DNA from: Thermoleophilia bacterium
Lineage (GTDB): Bacteria; Actinomycetota; Thermoleophilia; Solirubrobacterales; 70-9
Length of the DNA: 64,000 nt
Reading direction: 5' to 3'
Assembly (NCBI GenBank): GCA_016650125.1
Contig: JAENWT010000004.1
Span: forward strand, 62,001 to 126,000
Below, piece after piece: positions 42,573 to 49,958 of the stretch. The notes below the pieces were generated by a model. That model did no database searches and had not been told where the DNA came from. It saw only the letters and a list, made by a program, of their open reading frames with translations. Each line of letters begins with the position of its first letter. The stretch's first letter is position 1. The translations under genes were made by a program, and so were the position numbers.

Positions 42573-42752
42573 GTGAGCAGCAAAGTGAACATGCAGATGA
42601 ATCAACAACAGATCGAGCTGCTCGACGATGCCTGCGCGCGACTGGGGGAACCCGATCGCGCGCGGGCAGTTCGTGCCGCCCTTCGCGAGCACGGCCCCGA
42701 GCTGCTCGAGAAGGCGAAGGGCAAATCGATCAAGGAAGGTGGTGGGTCATGA
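42573..42752 (+). CDS. 59-residue hypothetical protein in the catabolic operon
   Basis: GTG 42573 is preceded by TAAGGAAG with ideal spacing, and the TGA overlaps the ATG of the DUF1989 gene (ATGA 42749-42752). This is the same coupling seen elsewhere in the operon, so I take it as a real gene. The product is helical and charged: a Gln-rich start (NMQMNQQQIELL), then DDACARLGEPDRARAVRAAL and a basic tail KAKGKSIKEGGGS. It has no membrane segment. I know no family for it; it may be a small accessory subunit of the DUF1989 enzyme. An internal ATG at 42591 is a possible alternative start. Confidence 0.6.
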   Translation: MSSKVNMQMNQQQIELLDDACARLGEPDRARAVRAALREHGPELLEKAKGKSIKEGGGS

Positions 42753-43699
42753 GTGGTCGCCAGGTGATTTCCGAGACCACGATCGAACCGGGAACCGGCA
42801 AGGCGTTCGAGGTAGAGCGCGGTCAGGTCATCCGGATCGAGCAGGTTGAAGGAGGCCAATGTGCCGACTTCAACTGCTTCAATCTCCACGATTACAAGGA
42901 GTACTTCCACACCGGTCGGACCCGGCACATGCACGGTCTCAATCCGGGAGTGGGCGACTTCCTCTGGTCGGCGCCACCGCGCGAACGGCCGATGGCCGCG
43001 ATCGTCGCCGATACGACCGGCACCAACGACGTGCTTTACGCGCGCTGCAGCGCTTTCCTGTTCGAGTACCAGTACGGACTGCCGGTCCACACCAACTGCC
43101 ATGACATGCAGGCCGAGGCTCAGCGCGAATACGGCTTGACCCCGGATGACGTCCATGACTCGTTCAACTTCTTCATGAATACCGGGATCGAGGCCAACGG
43201 CCGGCCCTACATCGGCATGAACGAATCCAAACGGGGGGATTACGTCGAGGTGCTGGCGTTGATGGACCTGCTCGCCGTGCCCAACGTCTGCGGCGCCGAC
43301 GTGATGGCGACCAGCAGCTTCCAGCTCAAGCCCCTGAAGATCTCTATCCTCGGGGGGACCGATGCAGAGCTCGCCTCCTTCGAAGAGCGGCCGGAGCTCG
43401 GCAGTTTCACCAACCAGAGAACCCCGGCCGACTTCAAGCAGAGCCAGATTCGAGTCGAGCGGGAACTCGCTCGCGACCCCTCGTATGTGCCGGAGTTCAC
43501 CAACGTGCCGATCCGGCTTTCCGGAATCGACGTCGATCTGGACGATTCCGAAGCGGCGCTTCTGACCGAGCTTCAGGCCACCGGAGAGTTCGGCGAGACC
43601 GAGGCCGAGGCGCTTCGCCACGTATTCCACTCGTGGTGGATCTCGCGATACATGCGCGGTCCGAAGCACTTCGAGTCCGAACCGTCCCAAACCGCCTGA
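42749..43699 (+). CDS. DUF1989 (urea carboxylase-associated/carboxyguanidine deiminase-like) protein
   Basis: A 316-residue DUF1989 protein. Family pattern: EGGQCADFNCFNLHDYKEYFHTGRTRHMHGLNPGVGDFLWSAPPRERPMAAIVADTTGTNDVLYARCS in the N-half (quoted across about residues 33-99, key residues D38, F39, R55, H58, C97). HTNCHDMQAEA and NFFMNTGIEANGRPYIG follow, then a Cys (C175) near VPNVCGADVMA. In guanidine degraders DUF1989 pairs form the Zn-dependent carboxyguanidine deiminase CgdAB next to a biotin carboxylase. Here there is one DUF1989 gene, no carboxylase and no second subunit, so the substrate is likely different. Confidence 0.82.
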   Translation: MSGRQVISETTIEPGTGKAFEVERGQVIRIEQVEGGQCADFNCFNLHDYKEYFHTGRTRHMHGLNPGVGDFLWSAPPRERPMAAIVADTTGTNDVLYARCSAFLFEYQYGLPVHTNCHDMQAEAQREYGLTPDDVHDSFNFFMNTGIEANGRPYIGMNESKRGDYVEVLALMDLLAVPNVCGADVMATSSFQLKPLKISILGGTDAELASFEERPELGSFTNQRTPADFKQSQIRVERELARDPSYVPEFTNVPIRLSGIDVDLDDSEAALLTELQATGEFGETEAEALRHVFHSWWISRYMRGPKHFESEPSQTA

Positions 43700-43710
43700 A
43701 AGCAGGTCTC

Positions 43711-45210
43711 TTGAGAACCGAGTCGATCACGACCGGAATGCTGATCGGCGAGGAGTGGGTCGAGTCCTCCGGCGCCGGATTCGAAGTGCTGAATCCGGCG
43801 ACCGGCGCGGTGCTGGCCACCCTCCCCGATGGAGACGCCGACGATGTGGACCGGGCGGTCGCGGCCGCCCGGGCGGCGTTGCCCGGCTGGATCGCGCTCG
43901 GGGGCGAGCAGCGCGGCCAGCTGCTCTGGGCTCTGGCCGACGCGATCGAAGAGCGGTCCGGCCACATCGCCGAGCTCGAGGCGAGCGACAACGGCCGGCC
44001 GATCAGGGAGACGGGCGCCCAGGCGCGGGTCGTGGCCCGTTGGTACCGGTGGTTCGGAGGGATCGCGGACAAGCTCGCCGGCAGCACGATTCCGGTCGAG
44101 GGGCCCTATCTCAACTACACCCGTCGGGTGCCGGTCGGCGTCTGCGCCGCAATCACCCCGTGGAATCACCCGATGCTGATCGCGACCAAGAAGGTCGCAC
44201 CGACCCTCGCCTGCGGCAATACCCTCGTACTCAAACCCTCGGAACTGGCGCCACTCTCGGTGCTGGAACTGGGCCGCCTGGCGATCGAGGTCGGGATCCC
44301 GCCGGGCGTGCTCAACATCGTCACCGGCAAGGGCGCTACCGGCGCCGCCCTGGCTGTCCATCCCGGCGTCGACCGGATCGACGTGACCGGATCGACGGCA
44401 ACCGGCCGGGCGGTCGCGACCGCGGCGGCCCAGAGCCTGAAGCGGGTCGGCCTCGAGCTCGGTGGCAAGGCGCCCAACCTGATCTTCGAAGACGCCGACC
44501 TTCAGCGGGCGGTACGCGGTGCGCTGTTCGGCGCTTTCATCGGGCAGGGCCAGACCTGTGTGGCCGGTGGCCGCATCCTGGTTCAGCGTTCGGTCCTGGA
44601 CGAAGTGACCGAAGCGCTGAAGCGCGGCGTCGACCGCATCCGTCTCGGCGATCCGCTGGATCAGTCGACCCAGATGGGTCCGGTCATCACCCCGGCGGCG
44701 GCCGAACGCATTGCCGGATTCGTCGAGCGTGCCCGCGAGGACGGAGCATCGGTGCTCTCCGACAATCGGACCATTGAAGCGCTTACGGCGACGCTCGATC
44801 GCTCCGGCTTTCATGCGCCCACTCTGATCCAGACCGAGGACCCCGGCATCGAGATCGCCCGCGATGAGGTCTTCGGACCGGTCGCCGTGATCATTCCCTT
44901 TGAGACCCAGAAACAGGCGATCGAGATCGCCAACGACGTTCCGTTCGGGCTCGGAGCCGGGATCTGGACCGAAGACGTGGTCCGCGCCCATCAGGTGGCC
45001 GAGCGGCTGCGCTGCGGCATCACCTGGATCAACGAGTACCACCGGATTGATCCCGCTTCACCATGGGGCGGATTCGGTCTCTCCGGTTACGGCCGCGAGA
45101 ACGGCTGGCAGGCGGTCGAGATGTTCACCGAGATCAAGAGCGTCTGGGTGCCGACCGAGCGCTCGCCCATGGACTGGTACGAGACCGACGAAGAGGCCCG
45201 CCTCAGCTGA
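43711..45210 (+). CDS. NAD(P)-dependent aldehyde dehydrogenase
   Basis: A 499-residue ALDH superfamily enzyme oxidising an aldehyde to the acid. Motifs: ITPWNHPM (N152), VLKPSE (K175), LELGGKAPNLIF (general base E249), GQGQTCVAGGRI (nucleophile C283) and FGPVAVIIPF. The start is TTG 43711, 11 bp after the DUF1989 stop and behind AAAGCAGG; the frame opens earlier (43633) but would overlap DUF1989. It resembles betaine/aminobutyraldehyde-type enzymes in layout. In this operon it could oxidise an amine-derived semialdehyde. Confidence 0.92.
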   Translation: MRTESITTGMLIGEEWVESSGAGFEVLNPATGAVLATLPDGDADDVDRAVAAARAALPGWIALGGEQRGQLLWALADAIEERSGHIAELEASDNGRPIRETGAQARVVARWYRWFGGIADKLAGSTIPVEGPYLNYTRRVPVGVCAAITPWNHPMLIATKKVAPTLACGNTLVLKPSELAPLSVLELGRLAIEVGIPPGVLNIVTGKGATGAALAVHPGVDRIDVTGSTATGRAVATAAAQSLKRVGLELGGKAPNLIFEDADLQRAVRGALFGAFIGQGQTCVAGGRILVQRSVLDEVTEALKRGVDRIRLGDPLDQSTQMGPVITPAAAERIAGFVERAREDGASVLSDNRTIEALTATLDRSGFHAPTLIQTEDPGIEIARDEVFGPVAVIIPFETQKQAIEIANDVPFGLGAGIWTEDVVRAHQVAERLRCGITWINEYHRIDPASPWGGFGLSGYGRENGWQAVEMFTEIKSVWVPTERSPMDWYETDEEARLS

Positions 45211-45224
45211 ATCATCCGTGCTTT

Positions 45225-45246
45225 AAGATATGATATACGATATCTT
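45225..45246. promoter_or_regulatory. inverted repeat AAGATAT-N8-ATATCTT, candidate internal operator
   Basis: Perfect 7-bp arms at 45225-45231 and 45240-45246 enclose GATATACG, 41 bp before the next start. The internal TATGATATACGAT is very close to the TATGATATATCAT at 38557-38569. This suggests an internal promoter and operator of the same GntR regulators, dividing the operon into two transcription units. Confidence 0.55.
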
Positions 45247-45287
45247 CTTAGATCACCGAACCTGCCAAGACGCAAAGAACGGGACCC

Positions 45288-46505
45288 ATGGCTGACGCAA
45301 CCATCGACGACATCACTGACGATCTCGGACCCCACTACGAGCCTTTCGGTTGGCATCACTGGCCCGAATACCCCTGGATGAGCTACCAGTTCCGGCGCGT
45401 CCTCGGCGAAACCCAGGAGGGCGGAGGCGCGGTCAGCGAATGCTTCCAGGTGGCCTCACGAATGGTTCCCGGGGACGAAGAAAGCTGGTACGAGGAATGG
45501 CTCCGGGTGGCCGATCGCAACCGCGTTCGCGGTGACGACTCCGAGCACGACGGGCATATCAAGACGGCCCGCTCCTGCTGGCTGCGTGCCGCCGACTACT
45601 ACCGCTCGGCCGAGTTCTGGCTGGACCCCGACGATCCCCGGCGGCTCGCGGCCTTCGATCGCTGCGAAGAGGTATCCCAGAAGGCCGGCAAGTACCTCGA
45701 CCTTCCTCTGGAAACCGTGAAGATTCCCTACGAGGAAGATTCGCATCTCGACGCCTATTTCATCCCGAGTCCCTATGCCGAACCGGATTCCGATGGTCGC
45801 CAGCCGACCCTGATCGCGTTCGGTGGCCTCGATTCCTTCAAGGACGAACTGCTCTTCATGGTCGGAAATGCGGCGCTCGAGCGCGGTATTTCCTGCCTGC
45901 TGGTGGATGGCCCCGGGCAGGGCGGAACCCTGAGGCGCCAGGGCATCGCCAACCGGCCCGACTACGAAGTTCCGGTTGGACGCTGCATCGATTATCTCGA
46001 GACCCGCGAGGACGTCGACCCGAAACGCATCGCCGTTTGCGGTTCGAGCCTCGGTGGTTATTACGCGGCAAGGTCGGCCTCCTACGAGCACCGGCTCGCC
46101 GCGGCGATCTCGCACGGTGCCATCTGGAGCATCGACGACCTCTGGCACGGTGCCGGTGAGGACCATGGTCTGGCCGGACACATCAAGTGGGTATTCGGCG
46201 TCGAGACGATGGCAAAAGCCCGCGAGCGCTGGCAGCCGTTCGCGCTGGAAGGCCACCTCGGCAACATGGAATGCCCCTACCTGATCGTGCATGGCGGCCA
46301 CGACGTGCTCGGCGTCGAAGGTGCGACCAAGGTCTACGATCACGCTCGCGAGAACGGAGTCGACGTCACTCTCGATCTGATCCAGGCCGAAGAGACCGGG
46401 GCCGAGCATTGCCAGCACGACAATCCTTCGATCGGCCAGGAACGGGTCACCGACTGGCTGGCCGACCGCTTCGGCATCGACCAGAATGGCCTCGCCCATG
46501 TCTAG
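45288..46505 (+). CDS. alpha/beta hydrolase (C-C or amide hydrolase-like, DHPON hydrolase-type architecture)
   Basis: A 405-residue alpha/beta hydrolase with a roughly 140-residue helical N-terminal domain in front of the catalytic core. The core shows LIAFGGLDSFKDEL, LLVDGPGQGGTLRRQG, the nucleophile elbow AVCGSSLGGYYAA (G-S-S-L-G) and LIVHGGHDVLGVEGA (acid region), with a late His in GAEHCQHDNP. The long N-terminal helical lid and the GPGQG motif resemble 2,6-dihydroxypseudooxynicotine hydrolase and FrsA-like proteins. It could cleave a C-C bond next to a carbonyl or an amide. It is the first gene after the second operator. Confidence 0.82.
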   Translation: MADATIDDITDDLGPHYEPFGWHHWPEYPWMSYQFRRVLGETQEGGGAVSECFQVASRMVPGDEESWYEEWLRVADRNRVRGDDSEHDGHIKTARSCWLRAADYYRSAEFWLDPDDPRRLAAFDRCEEVSQKAGKYLDLPLETVKIPYEEDSHLDAYFIPSPYAEPDSDGRQPTLIAFGGLDSFKDELLFMVGNAALERGISCLLVDGPGQGGTLRRQGIANRPDYEVPVGRCIDYLETREDVDPKRIAVCGSSLGGYYAARSASYEHRLAAAISHGAIWSIDDLWHGAGEDHGLAGHIKWVFGVETMAKARERWQPFALEGHLGNMECPYLIVHGGHDVLGVEGATKVYDHARENGVDVTLDLIQAEETGAEHCQHDNPSIGQERVTDWLADRFGIDQNGLAHV

Positions 46506-46517
46506 CCGGCCGGTCAA

Positions 46518-47537
46518 TTGAACAAGCCAAAAGTACTGCTGCTCTCGCTGGGCGGCACGATCGCGATGACCTCCGGGCCAAAGGACGGCAAAGGGGTGAC
46601 CCCGACTTTGACCAGCACCGACCTGATCGCGGCGGTGCCCGGTCTGGCCGACGTTGCCGACCTCGGCGCCGAGACCTTCCGCACGATCCCGGGTGCCCAC
46701 CTTTCCTTCGACCTTCTGAGGGAACTGGCCGAGCGGATCGAGACCGAACTCGCGGGCGATGGGGCCGACGCCGTGGTCATCACCCAGGGAACCGACACCC
46801 TGGAAGAAACGGCTTTCATGCTCGACCTGTTGCTTGACCGGCCGGAACCGGTGGTATTCACCGGCGCCATGCGAAACCCGACCCTTCCCGGCGCGGACGG
46901 CCCGGCCAACCTCCTGGCCGCGGTCCAGGTTGCCGCTTCGAATGCCACCCGCGATCGCGGCGTGCTGGTCGTCATGGCCGACCAGGTCCATGCGGCCCGG
47001 TTCATGCGCAAGGCCCACACCCAGAGCACCGCCGCCTTCGAGTCCTTTCCCGGTGCGGTCGGCTGGGTCAGCGAAGGCCATCCCGCTTTCCCACTTCGCG
47101 CGACGCGCCCGGCCCTCGATCCCGGAACTCAACGCTCGCCGGCGAGAGTCGCCCTGCTGACCGCCGCCCTGGCCGACGACGCCGACCTGCTGGCCCACGC
47201 GATCGACGGTCCGTTCGAGGGAATCGTCATCGAAGCGCTCGGAGCCGGTCACCTGCCGCTGCCCTGGGCCGATGAGGTCGGACGCGGCGCCGGGCGCAAG
47301 CCGATCGTCTACACCTCACGGACCGGCGCCGGTCCCGTTTTCACCTCGACCTATGCCTTCCCGGGTTCCGAGATCGACCTGCGGGAACGTGGAGCCTTTC
47401 CGGCCGGACCGCTGGATGGTCCGAAAGCGCGAATCCTGATGACCGTGCTGCTGGCTTCCGGGCTCGACCGGGATCAAGTCGGGCCGGCCTTCCGGGGATA
47501 CGTGGACTCCATGCTCGAAACGGGGCCGTCATCGTGA
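46518..47537 (+). CDS. asparaginase/glutaminase-family amidohydrolase
   Basis: A 339-residue N-terminal-nucleophile-type threonine amidohydrolase of the asparaginase family, which hydrolyses a carboxamide to acid and ammonia. Active-site blocks: LSLGGTIAMTSG (T14 nucleophile) and VITQGTDTLEETA (T92-D93, with Gln in place of the common His before GTD), followed by VVFTGAMRNPTLPGADGPANLLAAV. The start is TTG 46518. The C-terminal 130 residues are more diverged than in true L-asparaginases, and the operon context suggests another amide as substrate. It overlaps the next gene by 4 bp (GTGA). Confidence 0.88.
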   Translation: MNKPKVLLLSLGGTIAMTSGPKDGKGVTPTLTSTDLIAAVPGLADVADLGAETFRTIPGAHLSFDLLRELAERIETELAGDGADAVVITQGTDTLEETAFMLDLLLDRPEPVVFTGAMRNPTLPGADGPANLLAAVQVAASNATRDRGVLVVMADQVHAARFMRKAHTQSTAAFESFPGAVGWVSEGHPAFPLRATRPALDPGTQRSPARVALLTAALADDADLLAHAIDGPFEGIVIEALGAGHLPLPWADEVGRGAGRKPIVYTSRTGAGPVFTSTYAFPGSEIDLRERGAFPAGPLDGPKARILMTVLLASGLDRDQVGPAFRGYVDSMLETGPSS

Positions 47538-48541
47538 GCGAGCCGCGAATCGACGCGCACATTCACGTCTTTCCCGAGTCCGTCCTCGAGCTGATCCGGG
47601 AGGAGCGCCACCCGGCCGGCATCGTCCTGTTGGACTTTGATGGCGTGACCCACGTCGTGCATCCCGAGGGGTACCGGTACCCGCTGGCGCCCGAGTTCCA
47701 TCGGGTCCCGGTGCTGATGGAAGCGGTGAAAGGCCGGGGGACCGACTCGGCGATCGTCTCACCGGCACCGCCGCTCTTCGGCTATCAACTCGCTCCCGAG
47801 GAAGCCCGGCTGATGGCGCGGATCACCAATGACGGTGTCGCCGCGATCGTCGCCGAACGCCCCGGGGAACTCGCCGGCCTGGGCACCATCCCATTGGCCA
47901 ATCCCAAAGACGCGATCGCCGAGCTCGAACGCGCGGTCAACGAGCTGGGACTGGCCGGCGCCGAGATCGGGCCCGTGGTCGACGACCGCTGGCTCGATCA
48001 CGAAGATTTCTTCCCCGTCCTGCGGGCCGCCGAGGAGCTGGGCGCCACCCTGTTCATCCATCCGTATTACACCGGGCACAAACCCGGTCTCGAAGATCTC
48101 TACCTGACCAATCTCTTCGGTAACCCACTGGACACGGGGCTCTGCGCCGCGCGCCTGATCCTCTCCGGCACCCTGGACCGGCTTCCGGACCTCAAGCTCC
48201 TGCTCGCCCACGGCGGCGGGCATCTGCCCTACCAGGCGGGAAGACTCGCCCACGGCAACTCGGTCCGGCCCGAGCTCGGCATCTGCAGCCGGGTTCCCAC
48301 CGATTACCTGACCCGCTTCCACTACGACACGATCCTCTTCGATCCCGCGGCCTTGAACTTCCTGATCGCCAAGGTCGGAGCCGAGCGTGTCGTCTTCGGC
48401 ACCGACGAACCATTCGACATGGCCGGCGGATCGGTGGAGGATCAACTAAGTGAAGTCGATCTCGACACAACCGAAGAAGCGATGATCACCGGGGGGACGG
48501 CGGCGGCGCTCACCGGCGTGGAACTGGGCCTGATCGGATGA
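47534..48541 (+). CDS. amidohydrolase family 2 (ACMSD/decarboxylase-like)
   Basis: A 335-residue TIM-barrel metalloenzyme of the amidohydrolase_2 group, which contains decarboxylases such as ACMSD and gamma-resorcylate decarboxylase as well as lactonases. Metal ligands: RIDAHIHVFPES (H-x-H), a barrel His in TLFIHPYYTGHKPGLEDLYLTNLFGNPLDT, KLLLAHGGGHLPYQAGRL (His), and VVFGTDEPFDM (Asp). The stretch from HPYYTGH to the HGGGHLPY segment is very typical of the group. GTG and ATG overlaps of 4 bp link it to both neighbours. The reaction in this pathway (decarboxylation or ring opening) cannot be fixed. Confidence 0.87.
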   Translation: MSEPRIDAHIHVFPESVLELIREERHPAGIVLLDFDGVTHVVHPEGYRYPLAPEFHRVPVLMEAVKGRGTDSAIVSPAPPLFGYQLAPEEARLMARITNDGVAAIVAERPGELAGLGTIPLANPKDAIAELERAVNELGLAGAEIGPVVDDRWLDHEDFFPVLRAAEELGATLFIHPYYTGHKPGLEDLYLTNLFGNPLDTGLCAARLILSGTLDRLPDLKLLLAHGGGHLPYQAGRLAHGNSVRPELGICSRVPTDYLTRFHYDTILFDPAALNFLIAKVGAERVVFGTDEPFDMAGGSVEDQLSEVDLDTTEEAMITGGTAAALTGVELGLIG

Positions 48542-49893
48542 GCGAGCCCTTCGATCTCGCGGTCAGAGGCGGAGAAGTGATCACGCCTAAAGGACGGGCA
48601 CGCCTTGACCTCTACACGAGGGAAGGAAAAGTCGCTGCGTTGCTGCCGGCCGACGAGCGAGCCGAGGCGACCGAAGCGATCGACGCCTCGGGTCTGATCG
48701 TCATGCCGGGCGGCGTCGACACCCACGTTCATTTCATGGATCCGGGCGATCCGGAACGGGAGGATTTCCCGACCGGCTCGGCGGCGGCCGCGGTCCGGGG
48801 AGTCACCACCGTGGTCGAACACACCCATGGCGGCCCGGTCACCGGTGTTGCCGAACTCGAAGCCAAGCTGGCCCACCTCGAGGGCCGGTCGCATGTCGAC
48901 TTCGGGCTCGCGGCCCACGTCTGGCCCGATCGGATGGACGGGCTCGCCGGACTCTGGCGAGGCGGCATCACCTACTTCAAGGCGTTCACCTGCGAGACCC
49001 ACGGCGTTCCCGCGATCGACGCCGACACCCTTTTCGAACTGGCCGGGCACCTGGTCACGCTGAACGCGCCCTGCCTGCTCCATTGCGAAGACGACGACAT
49101 GACCTCCCGCGCGGAGGAGCGGCTGCGAGCCGCTCATCGAAGCGACGGTGCGATCGTGCCGGAATGGCGTTCCCGCGATGCCGAGCTGGTCTCGGTCTCG
49201 ACCGTGAACCTGGTGGCCCGCCGCTCCGGGGCCCGGCTGATCGTGGCTCACGCCAGCAGCGCCGAGGTCCTCGAACTGATTGGGCGCGAACGCAATCTCG
49301 GTTCGCCGGTGGTCGCGGAGAGCTGTCCCCAGTACCTCTACCTGCGGGAGGACGAAGTCCTGGACAAAGGGGCTTTCCGCAAGTTCACGCCGCCGGCCCG
49401 GCTGCGATCGGACGCGGAGGAGACCCGGATGTGGGAGCTCTTCAACGACTGCTCGATCCATCATCTCTCCTCCGACCATGCCCCGGCGACCGCCGCCCAG
49501 AAGCGTGACGGCGACCTCTGGGATGTGCATTTCGGACTGCCCGGAATCGATACGACCTATGCCGTGATGATTCACGCGGCCCTCTCCGGCCGGACCTCGC
49601 TCGAGCGGGTCGCCGAGGCCTACTGCGACGCGCCGGCCCGGGTCTATGGTCTGGCGGCCAAAGGGCGCATCGAGCCCGGCTTCGACGCCGACCTTGCCCT
49701 GCTCGACCCCGAAGGCTCGTGGCAAGTCGAGGATTCGGACGTGGTCTCCAAGGCCGGTTGGAGCCCCTACACCGGCCGCCGTCTGCGGGGCCGTATCGTG
49801 AAGACCGTGCTGCGCGGCGAGCTCATCGCCGAAGGCGGCCGGTCTCCCTCGGCGCCTTTCCGCGGCAGGTTCCTGCCCGGTGCCGGTGCCTGA
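48538..49893 (+). CDS. cyclic amidohydrolase (allantoinase/hydantoinase-like)
   Basis: A 451-residue dihydroorotase/hydantoinase/allantoinase-type enzyme that opens cyclic amide rings. Binuclear metal site: GGVDTHVHFMDPG (H-x-H), the carbamylated Lys in ITYFKAFTCE, LLHCEDDD (His), IVAHASSAE (His) and HHLSSDHAPAT (Asp). The E-S-C-P-Q-Y-L segment is the typical allantoinase/hydantoinase block. The C-terminal beta sandwich (VYGLAAKGRIEPGFDADLALLD) matches. It is the last enzyme of the forward operon; the following hairpin and T-run may end transcription before GntR B. Confidence 0.9.
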   Translation: MSEPFDLAVRGGEVITPKGRARLDLYTREGKVAALLPADERAEATEAIDASGLIVMPGGVDTHVHFMDPGDPEREDFPTGSAAAAVRGVTTVVEHTHGGPVTGVAELEAKLAHLEGRSHVDFGLAAHVWPDRMDGLAGLWRGGITYFKAFTCETHGVPAIDADTLFELAGHLVTLNAPCLLHCEDDDMTSRAEERLRAAHRSDGAIVPEWRSRDAELVSVSTVNLVARRSGARLIVAHASSAEVLELIGRERNLGSPVVAESCPQYLYLREDEVLDKGAFRKFTPPARLRSDAEETRMWELFNDCSIHHLSSDHAPATAAQKRDGDLWDVHFGLPGIDTTYAVMIHAALSGRTSLERVAEAYCDAPARVYGLAAKGRIEPGFDADLALLDPEGSWQVEDSDVVSKAGWSPYTGRRLRGRIVKTVLRGELIAEGGRSPSAPFRGRFLPGAGA

Positions 49894-49905
49894 ATCCGCG
49901 CGAAG

Positions 49906-49934
49906 CGGGGATAAACTGCCGCCACCCCGTTTTT
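49906..49934 (+). terminator. weak intrinsic terminator candidate after the hydantoinase-like gene
   Basis: CGGGG (49906-49910) pairs with CCCCG (49925-49929) around a 14-base loop and is followed directly by TTTTT (49930-49934). The stem is short, so partial readthrough into GntR B is likely. Confidence 0.4.
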
Positions 49935-49946
49935 CAGTCCGTCCAG

Positions 49947-49952
49947 AAGGAG
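49947..49952 (+). promoter_or_regulatory. ribosome binding site AAGGAG before an ATC start
   Basis: AAGGAG at 49947-49952 is followed by AAACTC and ATC GCC at 49959. It is the exact counterpart of the site before the paralogous regulator at 38477. The first ATG in this frame is 45 bases further on and has no comparable site. Confidence 0.65.
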
Positions 49953-49958
49953 AAACTC

